From Desnuesiella massiliensis (GTDB lineage: Bacteria; Bacillota; Clostridia; Clostridiales; Clostridiaceae): a stretch of DNA of 64,000 bases. Where the stretch lies: positions 1,664,001 through 1,728,000 of the forward strand of contig NZ_LN879457.1 of NCBI RefSeq assembly GCF_001403615.1. Reading direction: 5' to 3'. The notes under the pieces are model-generated. The model worked only from the letters and a program-made list of their open reading frames with translations. It did not search any database and had not been told where the DNA came from. Positions 26,207 to 34,790 of the stretch are shown here, piece by piece (within the stretch, counting starts at the first letter, position 1; every line of letters begins with the position of its first letter). A program made the position numbers and the translations under genes.

Positions 26207-26653
26207 TTATTGTTCAGGAACAATAACAACCTTTATCTTTGAAGATACCTCTGGATATATCTTTAACTCTATATCATAAGTTCCAGTCTGTTTTAAAGTA
26301 TCCATTACTATTTTCTTTTTGTCTATATTAACATTAAATTGCTTTTTAATAAGCTCAGCAATGTCTTTACTTGTTATTGCTCCAAATAATCTACCACTTT
26401 CACCTGTTTTTACTACAAGCTTTAATTCTTTACCTTTTAACTGCTCAGCTAAGGCTTGAGCTTCTTCCATTTCTGCAACTTTCTTACGTCTTTCATTTTC
26501 TTTTTTTGCATTTATTATGTGTAAATTTTCTTCTGTTGCCTCTTGAGCAAGCTTTCTTGGGAAAAGATAATTTCTTGCATAACCATCAGAGGTGTTTATT
26601 ACATCCCCTTTCTTTCCAACGCTTTTTATATCTGCTAATAAAATTACTTTCAT
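26207..26653 (-). CDS. rplI: Ribosomal protein bL9
   Basis: A 148-residue large-subunit protein. The N-terminal rRNA-binding domain begins MKVILLADIKSVGKKGDVINTSDGYARNYLFPR; then come the long connecting helix and the C-terminal domain. Its ATG overlaps the gdpP stop codon (ATGA), indicating coupling. The gdpP-rplI-dnaB neighbourhood is conserved in Firmicutes. Confidence 0.97.
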   Translation of the reverse strand: MKVILLADIKSVGKKGDVINTSDGYARNYLFPRKLAQEATEENLHIINAKKENERRKKVAEMEEAQALAEQLKGKELKLVVKTGESGRLFGAITSKDIAELIKKQFNVNIDKKKIVMDTLKQTGTYDIELKIYPEVSSKIKVVIVPEQ

Positions 26654-28626
26654 TTAGATTCACCTTCCCTTAAGTTTTTGATTATAGCATCATTTAATAA
26701 CTCAACTGCCTCATCTAAGGACAGATTGTTTAACTTAGCTCCAGCCATAGTCATATGCCCTCCACCACCTAAGGACTCTAATATTACCTGCACATTTATA
26801 TCTCCTAAAGAACGTCCGCTTATGTGTATGTCTTTATCTATTGTAACAAGAACAAAGGACGCTTGGATACCTGTAATATTTAGCAGCTCATCCGCCGCTT
26901 GTGCAGCTAAAACAGTTTCTTGTATGTCAGGTGGGCAAATAGCAATAGCTATATTATTTTCCACTTTTGCAGATCTTATAATATCTGCCTTTTTAACGTA
27001 TGTAGTCAAATCATTACCAAACATCTTTTTTACATCTATGGTATCTGCTCCTAATTTTCTTAAGAAAGATGCCGCTTCAAAGGTTCTAACTCCTGTTTTA
27101 AAATAGAAATTTTTAGTGTCTACACATATGCCAGCTAAGAGAGCTTCTGCTTCTATTTGATTTAATTTAGGCTTTTCTAACATATATTGAAGCATTTCTG
27201 TTATTAACTCAGAAGTAGATGATGCATAGGCCTCTATATAAGTGAGTATAGCTCCTTCTATATAATCAGGAGTTCTTCTATGGTGATCTATTATGACTAC
27301 TTTACTTGACATATTCACTATTTCTATATCTTGAACATAGCCTTTACTATGAACATCAACCAATATCAATATAGAATTTATATCCATTTCCTCTTTACAT
27401 TTTTCTGGAGTTATAAAAAGATTATCGTATTTTGAATCTGTTTTTAATTTATCCAGTATATATCTTATACTGCTATTAGCATCTTGAAGAACTATGTGGC
27501 ATTCTTTGTTTAGCTTTTGTACCACACTGCTTAATCCCACTGCAGCACCTAAACAATCCATATCCGGATTTCTATGCCCCATAATATATACCTTACTGCT
27601 CTCATTTATTAAATCATTTAAAGCATGAGCTATAACTCTAGCCCTAACTTTTGTTCTCTTCTCTACCTCTTTAGTCTTTCCTCCATAAAAAGAAAGTTTA
27701 TCTCCATTTTTAATTACAGCTTGATCTCCTCCCCTTCCAAGAGCTAATTCCTTAGCCTTGTCTGCAAAATTACTGTTTTCAAAGGGGGTGCTTCCGCCTC
27801 TACCTACGCCTATACTTAAAGTAACTGCTAACATATTACCAATATTTATCTCTCTTATAGAGTCTAATATCTCAAATTTTCTTTTCATTTCCTCTTCAAT
27901 ATACTTATTTTGAACAGATAGTATATACTTATTAGAAGCATATTTCTTTAGCATCGCATTTATATTCTGAGCGTAGCTATTAATATTTCTTTCAATTTCT
28001 GCAATTAATAATGGCTTTTTATCCTCTTCAGTACTCTTTATAACTTCATCTAGGTTATCTACTTCAATTAACATTACGTTTTCTTTGCTATCTAAGCTAT
28101 CTTTATTTAAAGTTACGTCATAAAAATATAACAGTATTAAATTATTTTTATAATTTTTATTGGTGCTATTTACAATACTTACATGTATATCGTAATAACT
28201 ATCATTTATTTTTATACTATTATATAAGGTTTTACTTCCCGATTTTACTTCATCTACATCAAAATCCTTGATTATATTATTTATATTCTTGCCTAAAAAC
28301 TCTTCTCTGCTTATTATATTTGAAAATTTATTATTATACCAGGATATATCACCCTTATCTCCTACTATTACTAAGGGGAAGGGTAAACTTATCAATGTAT
28401 TTCTAGTGGCAATATCTAAATTTGAAGAGAAGTCCTCGATAAATTCTTTCCACTTGCTTTTTTTTTCTTTAAAATTATTTATATTATAAACCACTAGAAG
28501 TGCAAATACCATCAAAGCTATTAATCCTTGCAGAAAATTTCCTTCAAAGAATAATATAGCTATAAGAATAGATATAAAAATCATATATACTTTTGTGTTC
28601 GGTATAAAATTCTTAAACTTATCCAC
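26650..28626 (-). CDS. gdpP: Cyclic-di-AMP phosphodiesterase GdpP
   Basis: A 658-residue membrane protein that hydrolyses c-di-AMP. In order: two N-terminal transmembrane helices (VYMIFISILIAILFF and FLQGLIALMVFALLVV), a PAS-like domain (residues about 60-165), a degenerate GGDEF domain (about 170-305) and a DHH/DHHA1 phosphoesterase (about 335-655). The last has MGHRNPDMDCLGAA, ILVDVHS, VIDHHRR and GGGHMTMAGA. The start is a GTG within TGTGGATAA. Because c-di-AMP controls K+ and osmolyte transport, the trk cluster 2 kb upstream is a meaningful neighbour. Confidence 0.95.
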   Translation of the reverse strand: MDKFKNFIPNTKVYMIFISILIAILFFEGNFLQGLIALMVFALLVVYNINNFKEKKSKWKEFIEDFSSNLDIATRNTLISLPFPLVIVGDKGDISWYNNKFSNIISREEFLGKNINNIIKDFDVDEVKSGSKTLYNSIKINDSYYDIHVSIVNSTNKNYKNNLILLYFYDVTLNKDSLDSKENVMLIEVDNLDEVIKSTEEDKKPLLIAEIERNINSYAQNINAMLKKYASNKYILSVQNKYIEEEMKRKFEILDSIREINIGNMLAVTLSIGVGRGGSTPFENSNFADKAKELALGRGGDQAVIKNGDKLSFYGGKTKEVEKRTKVRARVIAHALNDLINESSKVYIMGHRNPDMDCLGAAVGLSSVVQKLNKECHIVLQDANSSIRYILDKLKTDSKYDNLFITPEKCKEEMDINSILILVDVHSKGYVQDIEIVNMSSKVVIIDHHRRTPDYIEGAILTYIEAYASSTSELITEMLQYMLEKPKLNQIEAEALLAGICVDTKNFYFKTGVRTFEAASFLRKLGADTIDVKKMFGNDLTTYVKKADIIRSAKVENNIAIAICPPDIQETVLAAQAADELLNITGIQASFVLVTIDKDIHISGRSLGDINVQVILESLGGGGHMTMAGAKLNNLSLDEAVELLNDAIIKNLREGESK

Positions 28627-28671
28627 AATAAGCCGCCTTCCTAAATATTATATAATTGATATACTTCACAT

Positions 28672-29679
28672 CTACTTTTTAAATCTTTTGATTAAAGCTC
28701 CATATAAACTATTAGGATCCAGCTTCCTTAAATCTAATAACATATCCAGTAAACCTAGGAATACCAATAAATTACTGATAGATGGATTTAATGCTATGAA
28801 AATAAGTATAAAAATTACAAAGACCTTATTAAGATTGAATCTTGACCTTAAAAAGTAAGCTACTAAGCTTAAGGCTTGAATTAACAACATCACTTGGAAA
28901 AGTATCATGAAGGTACTAGTTATGTATTCACCTAATTCAAAACCACGTGAAGTAAGAAGTATTCCTACGCATATAAATATAACTATTAAAGCTCCAAGCC
29001 TATTATCAAAATACCAGGTTATAAAAGTTCTAAAAGCTTCAATTTCATATCCTAGCTTTTTTAAAACCTTTCTTGTTATTTGATAGTTTATATAGGCCAT
29101 CAAAAGCATAGAAGCTACAAATCCAGCAGGTATCATAAGTAAAAAGGTTTTAGGTGTCATGGCATCAAAAACAGCATACATAGGGTTAGCTGATATATCT
29201 ACGCCGAGTCCACTATATAAACCTTTACTTAACTCCATGGATTGCTTCAATTGATTTATAAAATCCTCAAGTAAGCCATACATAGTAGTATTCATTATTA
29301 AGGTAACATATAAATATAGGTTTACAAAGACACCTACTAAATTTGCAAAGCCTGTATAAATTACTGTATTAATTGGCTTTACTTTATTTTTCAAACAGTA
29401 TCCCATAACCAAGCCGGAAGCACCATATAAGGCGGCAGAACCTATAGCCATTATAGGATTACCTGTTATAGCTACTATTAACGCACTAACCATAACTGTT
29501 ATAATAGATACATTAAAATTGTGTCTTAAATATAAAATAGTTATAGGTAAAGGCAATATAAACATTCCAAAGGTAGAAAATAAAGGCACATAACTATTCA
29601 TGAGTGTTATAACCACAATCAAAGCAGACATAAGTCCCACTTCTATTATTGCCTTAGTATCATATTTTCTATTATTCAT
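28672..29679 (-). CDS. DUF2232 membrane protein (YybS-like)
   Basis: A 335-residue polytopic membrane protein with about eight hydrophobic helices, starting DTKAIIEVGLMSALIVVITLMNSYVPL. That N-terminus resembles the substrate-binding (S) subunits of ECF importers. It corresponds to YybS of Bacillus, which likewise precedes gdpP (yybT) and rplI. Function unknown. The ATG follows TTGGAGG; 45 bp separate it from gdpP, so cotranscription is likely. Confidence 0.88.
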   Translation of the reverse strand: MNNRKYDTKAIIEVGLMSALIVVITLMNSYVPLFSTFGMFILPLPITILYLRHNFNVSIITVMVSALIVAITGNPIMAIGSAALYGASGLVMGYCLKNKVKPINTVIYTGFANLVGVFVNLYLYVTLIMNTTMYGLLEDFINQLKQSMELSKGLYSGLGVDISANPMYAVFDAMTPKTFLLMIPAGFVASMLLMAYINYQITRKVLKKLGYEIEAFRTFITWYFDNRLGALIVIFICVGILLTSRGFELGEYITSTFMILFQVMLLIQALSLVAYFLRSRFNLNKVFVIFILIFIALNPSISNLLVFLGLLDMLLDLRKLDPNSLYGALIKRFKK

Positions 29680-29694
29680 AGATTTCCTCCAAAA

Positions 29695-30012
29695 TTAATT
29701 TCTTTCTTTTATATGAGTATATAATTTGCTTAAATTCTTTCCTTCTCTTTCAACGATATCTTCTTCAATTATTCCTACTTTTAGTTTCTTCTTCATAGTA
29801 TCATCTACGGCGGAAAAAGAATATCCTAATCTTTCTGCTAGAACATATAATATTATTATTGCCCCGGAAATACAATCTAAAATAGCCTCTTGTGCTACAT
29901 TACTTCCCTTAGTTAAAAGTCTATAGAATTCGCCTATAACACATAAAAGCTGTGCCTTTAACTCTTCTATTATCTTTATATCTGACATTATGTTTAAATT
30001 ATCTCTTTTCAC
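29695..30012 (-). CDS. MazG-like family protein
   Basis: A 105-residue all-helical protein resembling the MazG-like family common in clostridia. It has acidic helices (IIEELKAQLLCVIGEFYRLL and AILDCISGAIIILYVLAERLG) but not the full ExxE...ExxD metal-binding set of true MazG pyrophosphohydrolases. An NTP-housekeeping role is possible but unproven. The start is a GTG behind GGGGGGAAAG. First gene of the DUF2232-gdpP-rplI block, 15 bp upstream of DUF2232. Confidence 0.75.
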   Translation of the reverse strand: MKRDNLNIMSDIKIIEELKAQLLCVIGEFYRLLTKGSNVAQEAILDCISGAIIILYVLAERLGYSFSAVDDTMKKKLKVGIIEEDIVEREGKNLSKLYTHIKERN

Positions 30013-30142
30013 ATCTTTCCCCCCATACTTATATTACCCTTTATTGCCATAAAATAACCAAATTAGTTGAATTTAATAACCTATTATATATCTATTGTAG
30101 TTTTTTTTCAATATTTATGCAACTAAATACATTAAAAACAAA

Positions 30143-30167
30143 AGCGCTAAGAAATTATCTTAACGCT
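30143..30167 (-). terminator. Terminator of the trk cluster
   Basis: AGCGCTAAGA (30143-30152) pairs with TCTTAACGCT (30158-30167), 10 bp with one wobble. In the minus direction it is followed by TTTTGTTTTT. It overlaps the stop codon of the OB-fold gene and closes the trk cluster. Confidence 0.8.
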
Positions 30168-30672
30168 CTCCTATACTATTAAACCGTTTTTTTATATTTA
30201 AAAATATAAAGCTTAAAAATATAGTGCTAAAAACCAAAGCCAAAGCAATTTTACTTCTATTTTCCTTTATCTGAGGTATAGTAAGCTTTCCTTTCTCCAT
30301 AATAGATATTGAGCTAGCGTGTATATCCACATCTCCACCATGTTCACTACAATCTCTTGAGAAATTACCCTTAACTTCAATTATATCTCCCTTGTGCTTA
30401 TAATCCCCTAACACTGATATTTTTGAAGCTATATCATTACTAAGCCATACTCCAATTACATTACTGCCATCATTTATATTTACCCAGCTGTATTTTCCCC
30501 TTTTCATTATTTCTCCTACAGCTTCACCCTTTATTTTTACCTCTTCATTGTCATATTGTTTTGCACCTTCTATTAAGTCGTTTATAGAAATATACTCCTC
30601 AGCATAGCTTATACTGCTATAACAGAATATAAATACTAAAACCAATACTAAGGTCTTGCAAAGCTTACGCAT
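30160..30672 (-). CDS. Exported, membrane-anchored OB-fold protein
   Basis: A 170-residue protein with an N-terminal signal peptide (LVLVLVFIFCYSSISYAEE, likely cut after YA), an extracytoplasmic OB-fold-like domain (residues about 25-130) and a C-terminal transmembrane anchor (IALALVFSTIFLSFIFLNI) with a short basic tail. The OB domain shows NEEVKIKGEAVGEIMKRGKY, SWVNINDGSNVIGVWL and DIIEVKGNFSRDC, like tRNA-anticodon-type OB folds, but it sits outside the membrane. Function unknown. The ATG lies inside the 3' end of trkH (25-bp overlap), so it is tied to the Trk operon. Confidence 0.75.
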   Translation of the reverse strand: MRKLCKTLVLVLVFIFCYSSISYAEEYISINDLIEGAKQYDNEEVKIKGEAVGEIMKRGKYSWVNINDGSNVIGVWLSNDIASKISVLGDYKHKGDIIEVKGNFSRDCSEHGGDVDIHASSISIMEKGKLTIPQIKENRSKIALALVFSTIFLSFIFLNIKKRFNSIGER

Positions 30673-32180
30673 AGTTTTTTAATACCTCCAAAAATAAATC
30701 CTATGAGAGCAAACACTGAAAGAAACTCTAATCTTCCCAAATACATAGCTATTATATAATATATTTTTAACGGTGCTGGAGTACTTATACTAGTAACCCC
30801 TATACTTAACCCTACATTTCCTGTAACAGAAGCTGCTTCAAAGGCTGCGCTTGAAACTGGATAACCATAATAACTACCTAAAGCTGTACCAACGGCAAAT
30901 AAAATAATATAGCAAATTATTATGATGGCTGAGCTCTTTATTATTCCATCTTCCAGTATTTGATCTTTTATATGATGAAATTTAAATTTAGTTACCTTTC
31001 TTTCAGAGCTTAGTAGTTTCTTTATTTCACACACTATGCCCTTAAATACTACTCCAACTCTAAGACCTTTAAAACCCCCAGCAGTAGAGCAAGCAGAACC
31101 TCCAATAAGCATAGCTATAACCATTATTAATATTCCGAAATCTCCCCATTCTAAAGCAAACTGCCTTGCATATACATTTCCAAAACCTGTGGTAGTATGG
31201 GCAGATAGCAAATTATATACACCTCTTCTAAACATGGAAATGGCATCTTTATAAACACCTAATTTATTTAATCCTAATACTATAAAAAATGAGGATAAGG
31301 TTGCAGTAATAAAAAAGCTTTGAGTTTCTATATTTTTCACTATCTCTTTTCTATTGCCTTGCCAAATAGCGTAGTGCAATCCAAAGTTAAAAGAACCTAT
31401 TATAAAAAATACTATAGTAACTATTTCATAGCTAAAACTATGATAATACATCATATTCTGAGACATAGGTGCAAATCCCCCGGTACTCCAAGCAGACATG
31501 AATATGAACATTCCATGGAAAAAAGCACTGACGGGCTTTAATCCTATGAACATTCCATTGATCCATAAGGCTATGGTACCTATCAATAGATAAACCATGC
31601 TTATAAGCCATATTATCTTTGCTGTTCCCTTTACATTAGGAACCAGCTCTATATCCTTTCCCTCTCCCACATACATTTTATATGCTCCTACAGTATCCTT
31701 AACAAGAAAGGATAAAGCTAGAACCACCATTCCTTGTCCTCCTACAAAAGTCAATACATGCCTCCACATATTTAAAGACAAGGACAAATGATCTAAATCT
31801 TGAATAAGCACAAGCCCTGTGGTAGTGAAGCCGCTCATTACATCAAAACAAGCATCTAACATAGAATTATAATTACCGCTTAACTTATAAGGTATGGCAC
31901 ATAGTATCATTAATACAATCCAAGATAATGCCGAAATAACTAATCCATGCTTCCATTGAACTCTTCTTACTTTAATACTCTTAAAACCATAAATAAGCAT
32001 TAAAAATCCTACATCTAAAGCAATAGCCGCACTTATAATAAAATCAATAAAACTAGGCCATTCTGCAAAAGTCAATGAAATTATTATGGGGAAAACCATT
32101 AAGGCTGCGGTACCCACGGTTATGCATCCAGTGTAATAGGAGATAACTTTCAAATCCCAAGTATCAATTCTTTTTTTCAT
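30648..32180 (-). CDS. trkH: Potassium uptake channel subunit TrkH
   Basis: A 510-residue membrane subunit of the Trk/Ktr K+ uptake superfamily with four pore-helix repeats. The selectivity loops read SGFTTTGL, WSTGGFAP, HTTTGFGN and SVTGNVGL, each with the filter Gly. The ATG at 32180 lies behind GGGG that overlaps the end of the preceding 34-codon ORF; an upstream in-frame TTG has no better site. It works with the two TrkA-type regulatory subunits encoded upstream. TrkA C-terminal domains commonly bind c-di-AMP, relevant to gdpP nearby. Confidence 0.95.
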   Translation of the reverse strand: MKKRIDTWDLKVISYYTGCITVGTAALMVFPIIISLTFAEWPSFIDFIISAAIALDVGFLMLIYGFKSIKVRRVQWKHGLVISALSWIVLMILCAIPYKLSGNYNSMLDACFDVMSGFTTTGLVLIQDLDHLSLSLNMWRHVLTFVGGQGMVVLALSFLVKDTVGAYKMYVGEGKDIELVPNVKGTAKIIWLISMVYLLIGTIALWINGMFIGLKPVSAFFHGMFIFMSAWSTGGFAPMSQNMMYYHSFSYEIVTIVFFIIGSFNFGLHYAIWQGNRKEIVKNIETQSFFITATLSSFFIVLGLNKLGVYKDAISMFRRGVYNLLSAHTTTGFGNVYARQFALEWGDFGILIMVIAMLIGGSACSTAGGFKGLRVGVVFKGIVCEIKKLLSSERKVTKFKFHHIKDQILEDGIIKSSAIIIICYIILFAVGTALGSYYGYPVSSAAFEAASVTGNVGLSIGVTSISTPAPLKIYYIIAMYLGRLEFLSVFALIGFIFGGIKKLCVSFARP

Positions 32181-32186
32181 AAGCAA

Positions 32187-32291
32187 TTACCCCATTATGA
32201 TAAATCCTAGTGCTAATGAAATAGTCATGAGCACTAGAGTATATACACATTCTACGAATACTCCCTTGATTAATTTATTTTTATTTAACAT
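32187..32291 (-). CDS. Putative 34-residue single-span membrane protein in the trk operon
   Basis: A 34-codon frame fills the gap between trkA and trkH. It has a strong TAGGGGGA ribosome-binding site nine bases before its ATG. The product starts with a basic segment (MLNKNKLIKG) followed by one hydrophobic helix (VYTLVLMTISLALGF) and ends IIMG. Its stop codon lies 7 bp before the trkH ATG, and its last codons contain the trkH ribosome-binding site, so translation would be coupled. By analogy with KdpF it could stabilise or modulate the K+ transporter (inference). Too short for homology recognition by eye. Confidence 0.65.
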   Translation of the reverse strand: MLNKNKLIKGVFVECVYTLVLMTISLALGFIIMG

Positions 32292-32301
32292 ACTATTCCC
32301 C

Positions 32302-32952
32302 CTACAAACAAGCTTCTAACTCATTTCTTTTATTTGAAGGTATGGTCATTAAAAGTCTATCTCCTTCAAGAATCTTTATACTTCCATTTGGATATATGAT
32401 ACTATTTCCTCTAAAAATTGAAACTATAAGGCACCCTTCTGGTATGTTAATATTTGAAAGTAGCTTGTTTTTCAATACACTTTTCCTATCTACATTTGCT
32501 TCTACTAATATTATTTCTCCCCTATCGAGAGTTTGTACTAACTTTACTCTATCATTATTTAGCTCACTATCAATAATATTAGCTATAACCTCAGTGCTAC
32601 ATACTGTATCGCTTATACCAAGAGCCTTAAATACTTCTCTATTTTTAGGGTTATTTATTCTGGCAATAGTTTTTCTAATATCAAAATTAGTCTTTATCAT
32701 TTTGCATATTACGAAATTCTCTGCATCCTTGCCTGTAACCGCCGCAATTACCTCTGAGCTTTCAATACCCGCTTCTGTTAATACCTCTATATTTGTACCA
32801 TCTCCACATATGATATCAGCGTCAAAATCCTCCGCTATCTTATTGCACACCTCTATATCCTTTTCAATGAGAGAAACCTCATAGCCTGTTTCTTTTAATG
32901 TTTTTAATAGATAATATCCTACTTTTCCTCCTCCAACTATTACAGCTCTCAT
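32302..32952 (-). CDS. trkA: TrkA-family potassium uptake regulatory protein (second copy)
   Basis: A 216-residue cytoplasmic gating subunit. The RCK_N domain has the dinucleotide motif VIVGGGKVGYYLL, acidic loop SLIEKD and GDGTNIEVL. The RCK_C domain covers about residues 135-216 (KSVLKNKLLSNINIPEGCLI), the region where TrkA/KtrA-type proteins bind c-di-AMP. Its ATG overlaps the stop of the first trkA copy by 4 bp. Having two single-RCK genes in tandem suggests a hetero-oligomeric ring on TrkH. Confidence 0.93.
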   Translation of the reverse strand: MRAVIVGGGKVGYYLLKTLKETGYEVSLIEKDIEVCNKIAEDFDADIICGDGTNIEVLTEAGIESSEVIAAVTGKDAENFVICKMIKTNFDIRKTIARINNPKNREVFKALGISDTVCSTEVIANIIDSELNNDRVKLVQTLDRGEIILVEANVDRKSVLKNKLLSNINIPEGCLIVSIFRGNSIIYPNGSIKILEGDRLLMTIPSNKRNELEACL

Positions 32953-33602
32953 AGCAGTCTCTCCTTTACTAGATCCATTACTAAGCTATTCTTATTTTTT
33001 CTTAAAATAGTACATATAAGCTTATCACCCTTATTAACCAAATCCTTAGCCTTAGTTAAACCAAATTGTCCATTTTTATATAAAGCTGAAACCCTACATT
33101 CATACTTGTTCTCTATATCTTCAACCTTTAAAAAATTATTGCAAAGTACAGGTATTTCAACAATACACATTTCATCATCAAGAGTAACTAAGTCCATACT
33201 ATCATAGCTGCAAATTTTATTTTTTATTACCTCTACACTCAGCTTAATGGAGGATATATATTCGATACCTAATTGCTTATAAATATATTCTTTTTCAGGC
33301 TCGCATACTCTAGCTATCACCCTTTTAACATCGAATATATCCTTAGCTATCTTAGCACTCATAATATTTACATTATCATCAGGGGTCATAGCTAAAAATA
33401 CATCTGCTTTATTTATGCCAGCTCCAATTAATACATCTTTATCTATTTCAATACCTTTAATTCTTTGTCCATTAAATACGGTACCTAGGTTTTCCAAATT
33501 CTTTTCTTCTTTATCTACCACCACTACATCATGTTCATCATTAGCAAGAGCTTTTGCTATATTCACACCCATTCTTCCGCTACCTATTACTACTACATAC
33601 AC
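32949..33602 (-). CDS. trkA: TrkA-family potassium uptake regulatory protein (first copy)
   Basis: A 217-residue NAD-binding RCK protein with VVVIGSGRMGVNIA, the acidic loop VVDKEE and a C-terminal RCK_C domain. I choose the GTG at 33602 as start because GGAGGT lies seven bases upstream; the TTG at 33617 is part of that site. It diverges markedly from the second copy, so the two are not a recent duplication. It lies 45 bp after the transglutaminase-like gene. Confidence 0.92.
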   Translation of the reverse strand: MYVVVIGSGRMGVNIAKALANDEHDVVVVDKEEKNLENLGTVFNGQRIKGIEIDKDVLIGAGINKADVFLAMTPDDNVNIMSAKIAKDIFDVKRVIARVCEPEKEYIYKQLGIEYISSIKLSVEVIKNKICSYDSMDLVTLDDEMCIVEIPVLCNNFLKVEDIENKYECRVSALYKNGQFGLTKAKDLVNKGDKLICTILRKNKNSLVMDLVKERLL

Positions 33603-33647
33603 TTTTTTTACCTCCAAGCTAAATAGTATTATCCAAGACAGGCTATC

Positions 33648-34181
33648 TTACTTTTGAAATATATACTTCTCTTCATTATTTTTATCTTCGCTGCAATTCA
33701 CATTTTGCATTTTATTAAAAAGCTTTAAATCTTCTATATAATATCCTTCAATATTAAATTCATCGTATCTGCATTTATTTTTAATTCTTGCCGCCTGTAT
33801 ATATGATTTATCAAAGCTAGCATCCATGGTAATGTCTCTATTAAAGAATATTACTTTTACAAAACTCCATTTTATTACTTCATCTTTCCTACTTATTAAT
33901 TTTCTAGTGTTGTCCTTCACTATTTCCTCTTCTAAACGGCAGTTAAAATTTAAAGCTTTAAGTAATGTATATAGAAGTACATTTTTACTAAAGTTATCTC
34001 CTCTACCCATAACTAAAGTTTCTGAAGCCTTTTGATCCTTACTAAAAGGATCATAATATATTGAATTTTTTACATAGGTATATACTTTCCTTATCAAATC
34101 CAACCCAAAATATTCTTCAGATAGCATACCGATATAATTGATTATTTTTTCATTCTTTACATCACAATAATAGTCTATCAT
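33648..34181 (-). CDS. Degenerate transglutaminase-like protein
   Basis: A 177-residue protein resembling the transglutaminase-like core: YVKNSIYYDPF, then ASETLVMGRGDNFSKNVLLYTLLKALNFNCRLE, then WSFVKVIFFNRDITMDASFD. The catalytic triad is mostly lost. The Cys of the GxGDC motif is Asn63 and the His of HxWVEVY aligns with Trp105; only the Asp (Asp120, in TMDAS) remains. It is thus probably a non-catalytic binding module. No signal peptide. The ATG follows AAGGAGGTG. It sits 18 bp after the response-regulator gene and 45 bp before trkA. Confidence 0.65.
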   Translation of the reverse strand: MIDYYCDVKNEKIINYIGMLSEEYFGLDLIRKVYTYVKNSIYYDPFSKDQKASETLVMGRGDNFSKNVLLYTLLKALNFNCRLEEEIVKDNTRKLISRKDEVIKWSFVKVIFFNRDITMDASFDKSYIQAARIKNKCRYDEFNIEGYYIEDLKLFNKMQNVNCSEDKNNEEKYIFQK

Positions 34182-34199
34182 TCAAACACCTCCTTTTGG

Positions 34200-34790
34200 T
34201 CAGTTCGATGCATGTAGATATCCAAAAACCTCTGAAGTTTCATAAAACTTCTGTGCTTGTTCTTTATTTCCGCTTAACTCATAGACCTTTCCTAAGTTAT
34301 AATATATTTCACCTTTAGTTGGCTCCATAGAAAGAGCTTTTTTTAATATATTAAGAGCATCCTCAAGCTTTCCAGTATCTATTAGATCCTGACTTAATTT
34401 TAAGTAGTACTTTATATTTTCTTTATCTTCTGTAATATTACTTATTTCCTTCAATACATTTTTTACTTTTTCTGATGTGAATGGCTTTTGTAAATAAGCC
34501 ACTGCTCCAAGCTTAGTGCATTCTATGGCATTTTTAACTGTAGCAAAAGCCGTCATTATAATAACGGGAATAACAATGCCATTTGTTCTTATGCGCCTTA
34601 ATAGCTCCGTACCACTAATCTCTGGCATTTTTATATCAAAAAACGCTAATTCTATGGTCTCTCTATTAAAAATATCTAGTGCTTCATTGGCATCTCTTGC
34701 TTGTATAACCTCATAACCTTCTAATTCTAAACATGTAGTCAGCATCATTCTAATATTTTTAGTATCATCTACTACCAGTACTTTACTCAT
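34200..34790 (-). CDS. Response regulator with TPR output domain
   Basis: A 196-residue protein with an N-terminal receiver domain: acidic pocket VVDDT, phospho-acceptor Asp52 (FFDIKMP), Thr80 (IIMTAF) and Lys102 (LQKPF), all intact. The C-terminal ~65 residues form two TPR-like helical hairpins (DALNILKKALSMEPTKGEIYYN and YELSGNKEQAQKFYETS) instead of a DNA-binding domain. It likely acts by protein-protein contact. The ATG at 34790 follows AAGGAGAG and overlaps the kinase stop by 8 bp. Confidence 0.92.
   Translation of the reverse strand: MSKVLVVDDTKNIRMMLTTCLELEGYEVIQARDANEALDIFNRETIELAFFDIKMPEISGTELLRRIRTNGIVIPVIIMTAFATVKNAIECTKLGAVAYLQKPFTSEKVKNVLKEISNITEDKENIKYYLKLSQDLIDTGKLEDALNILKKALSMEPTKGEIYYNLGKVYELSGNKEQAQKFYETSEVFGYLHASN

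Noticed and set aside
33603..33647. Possible c-di-AMP riboswitch upstream of trkA
   Set aside because: The gap is only 45 bp, far too short, and no ydaO/yuaA-type conserved blocks are present.
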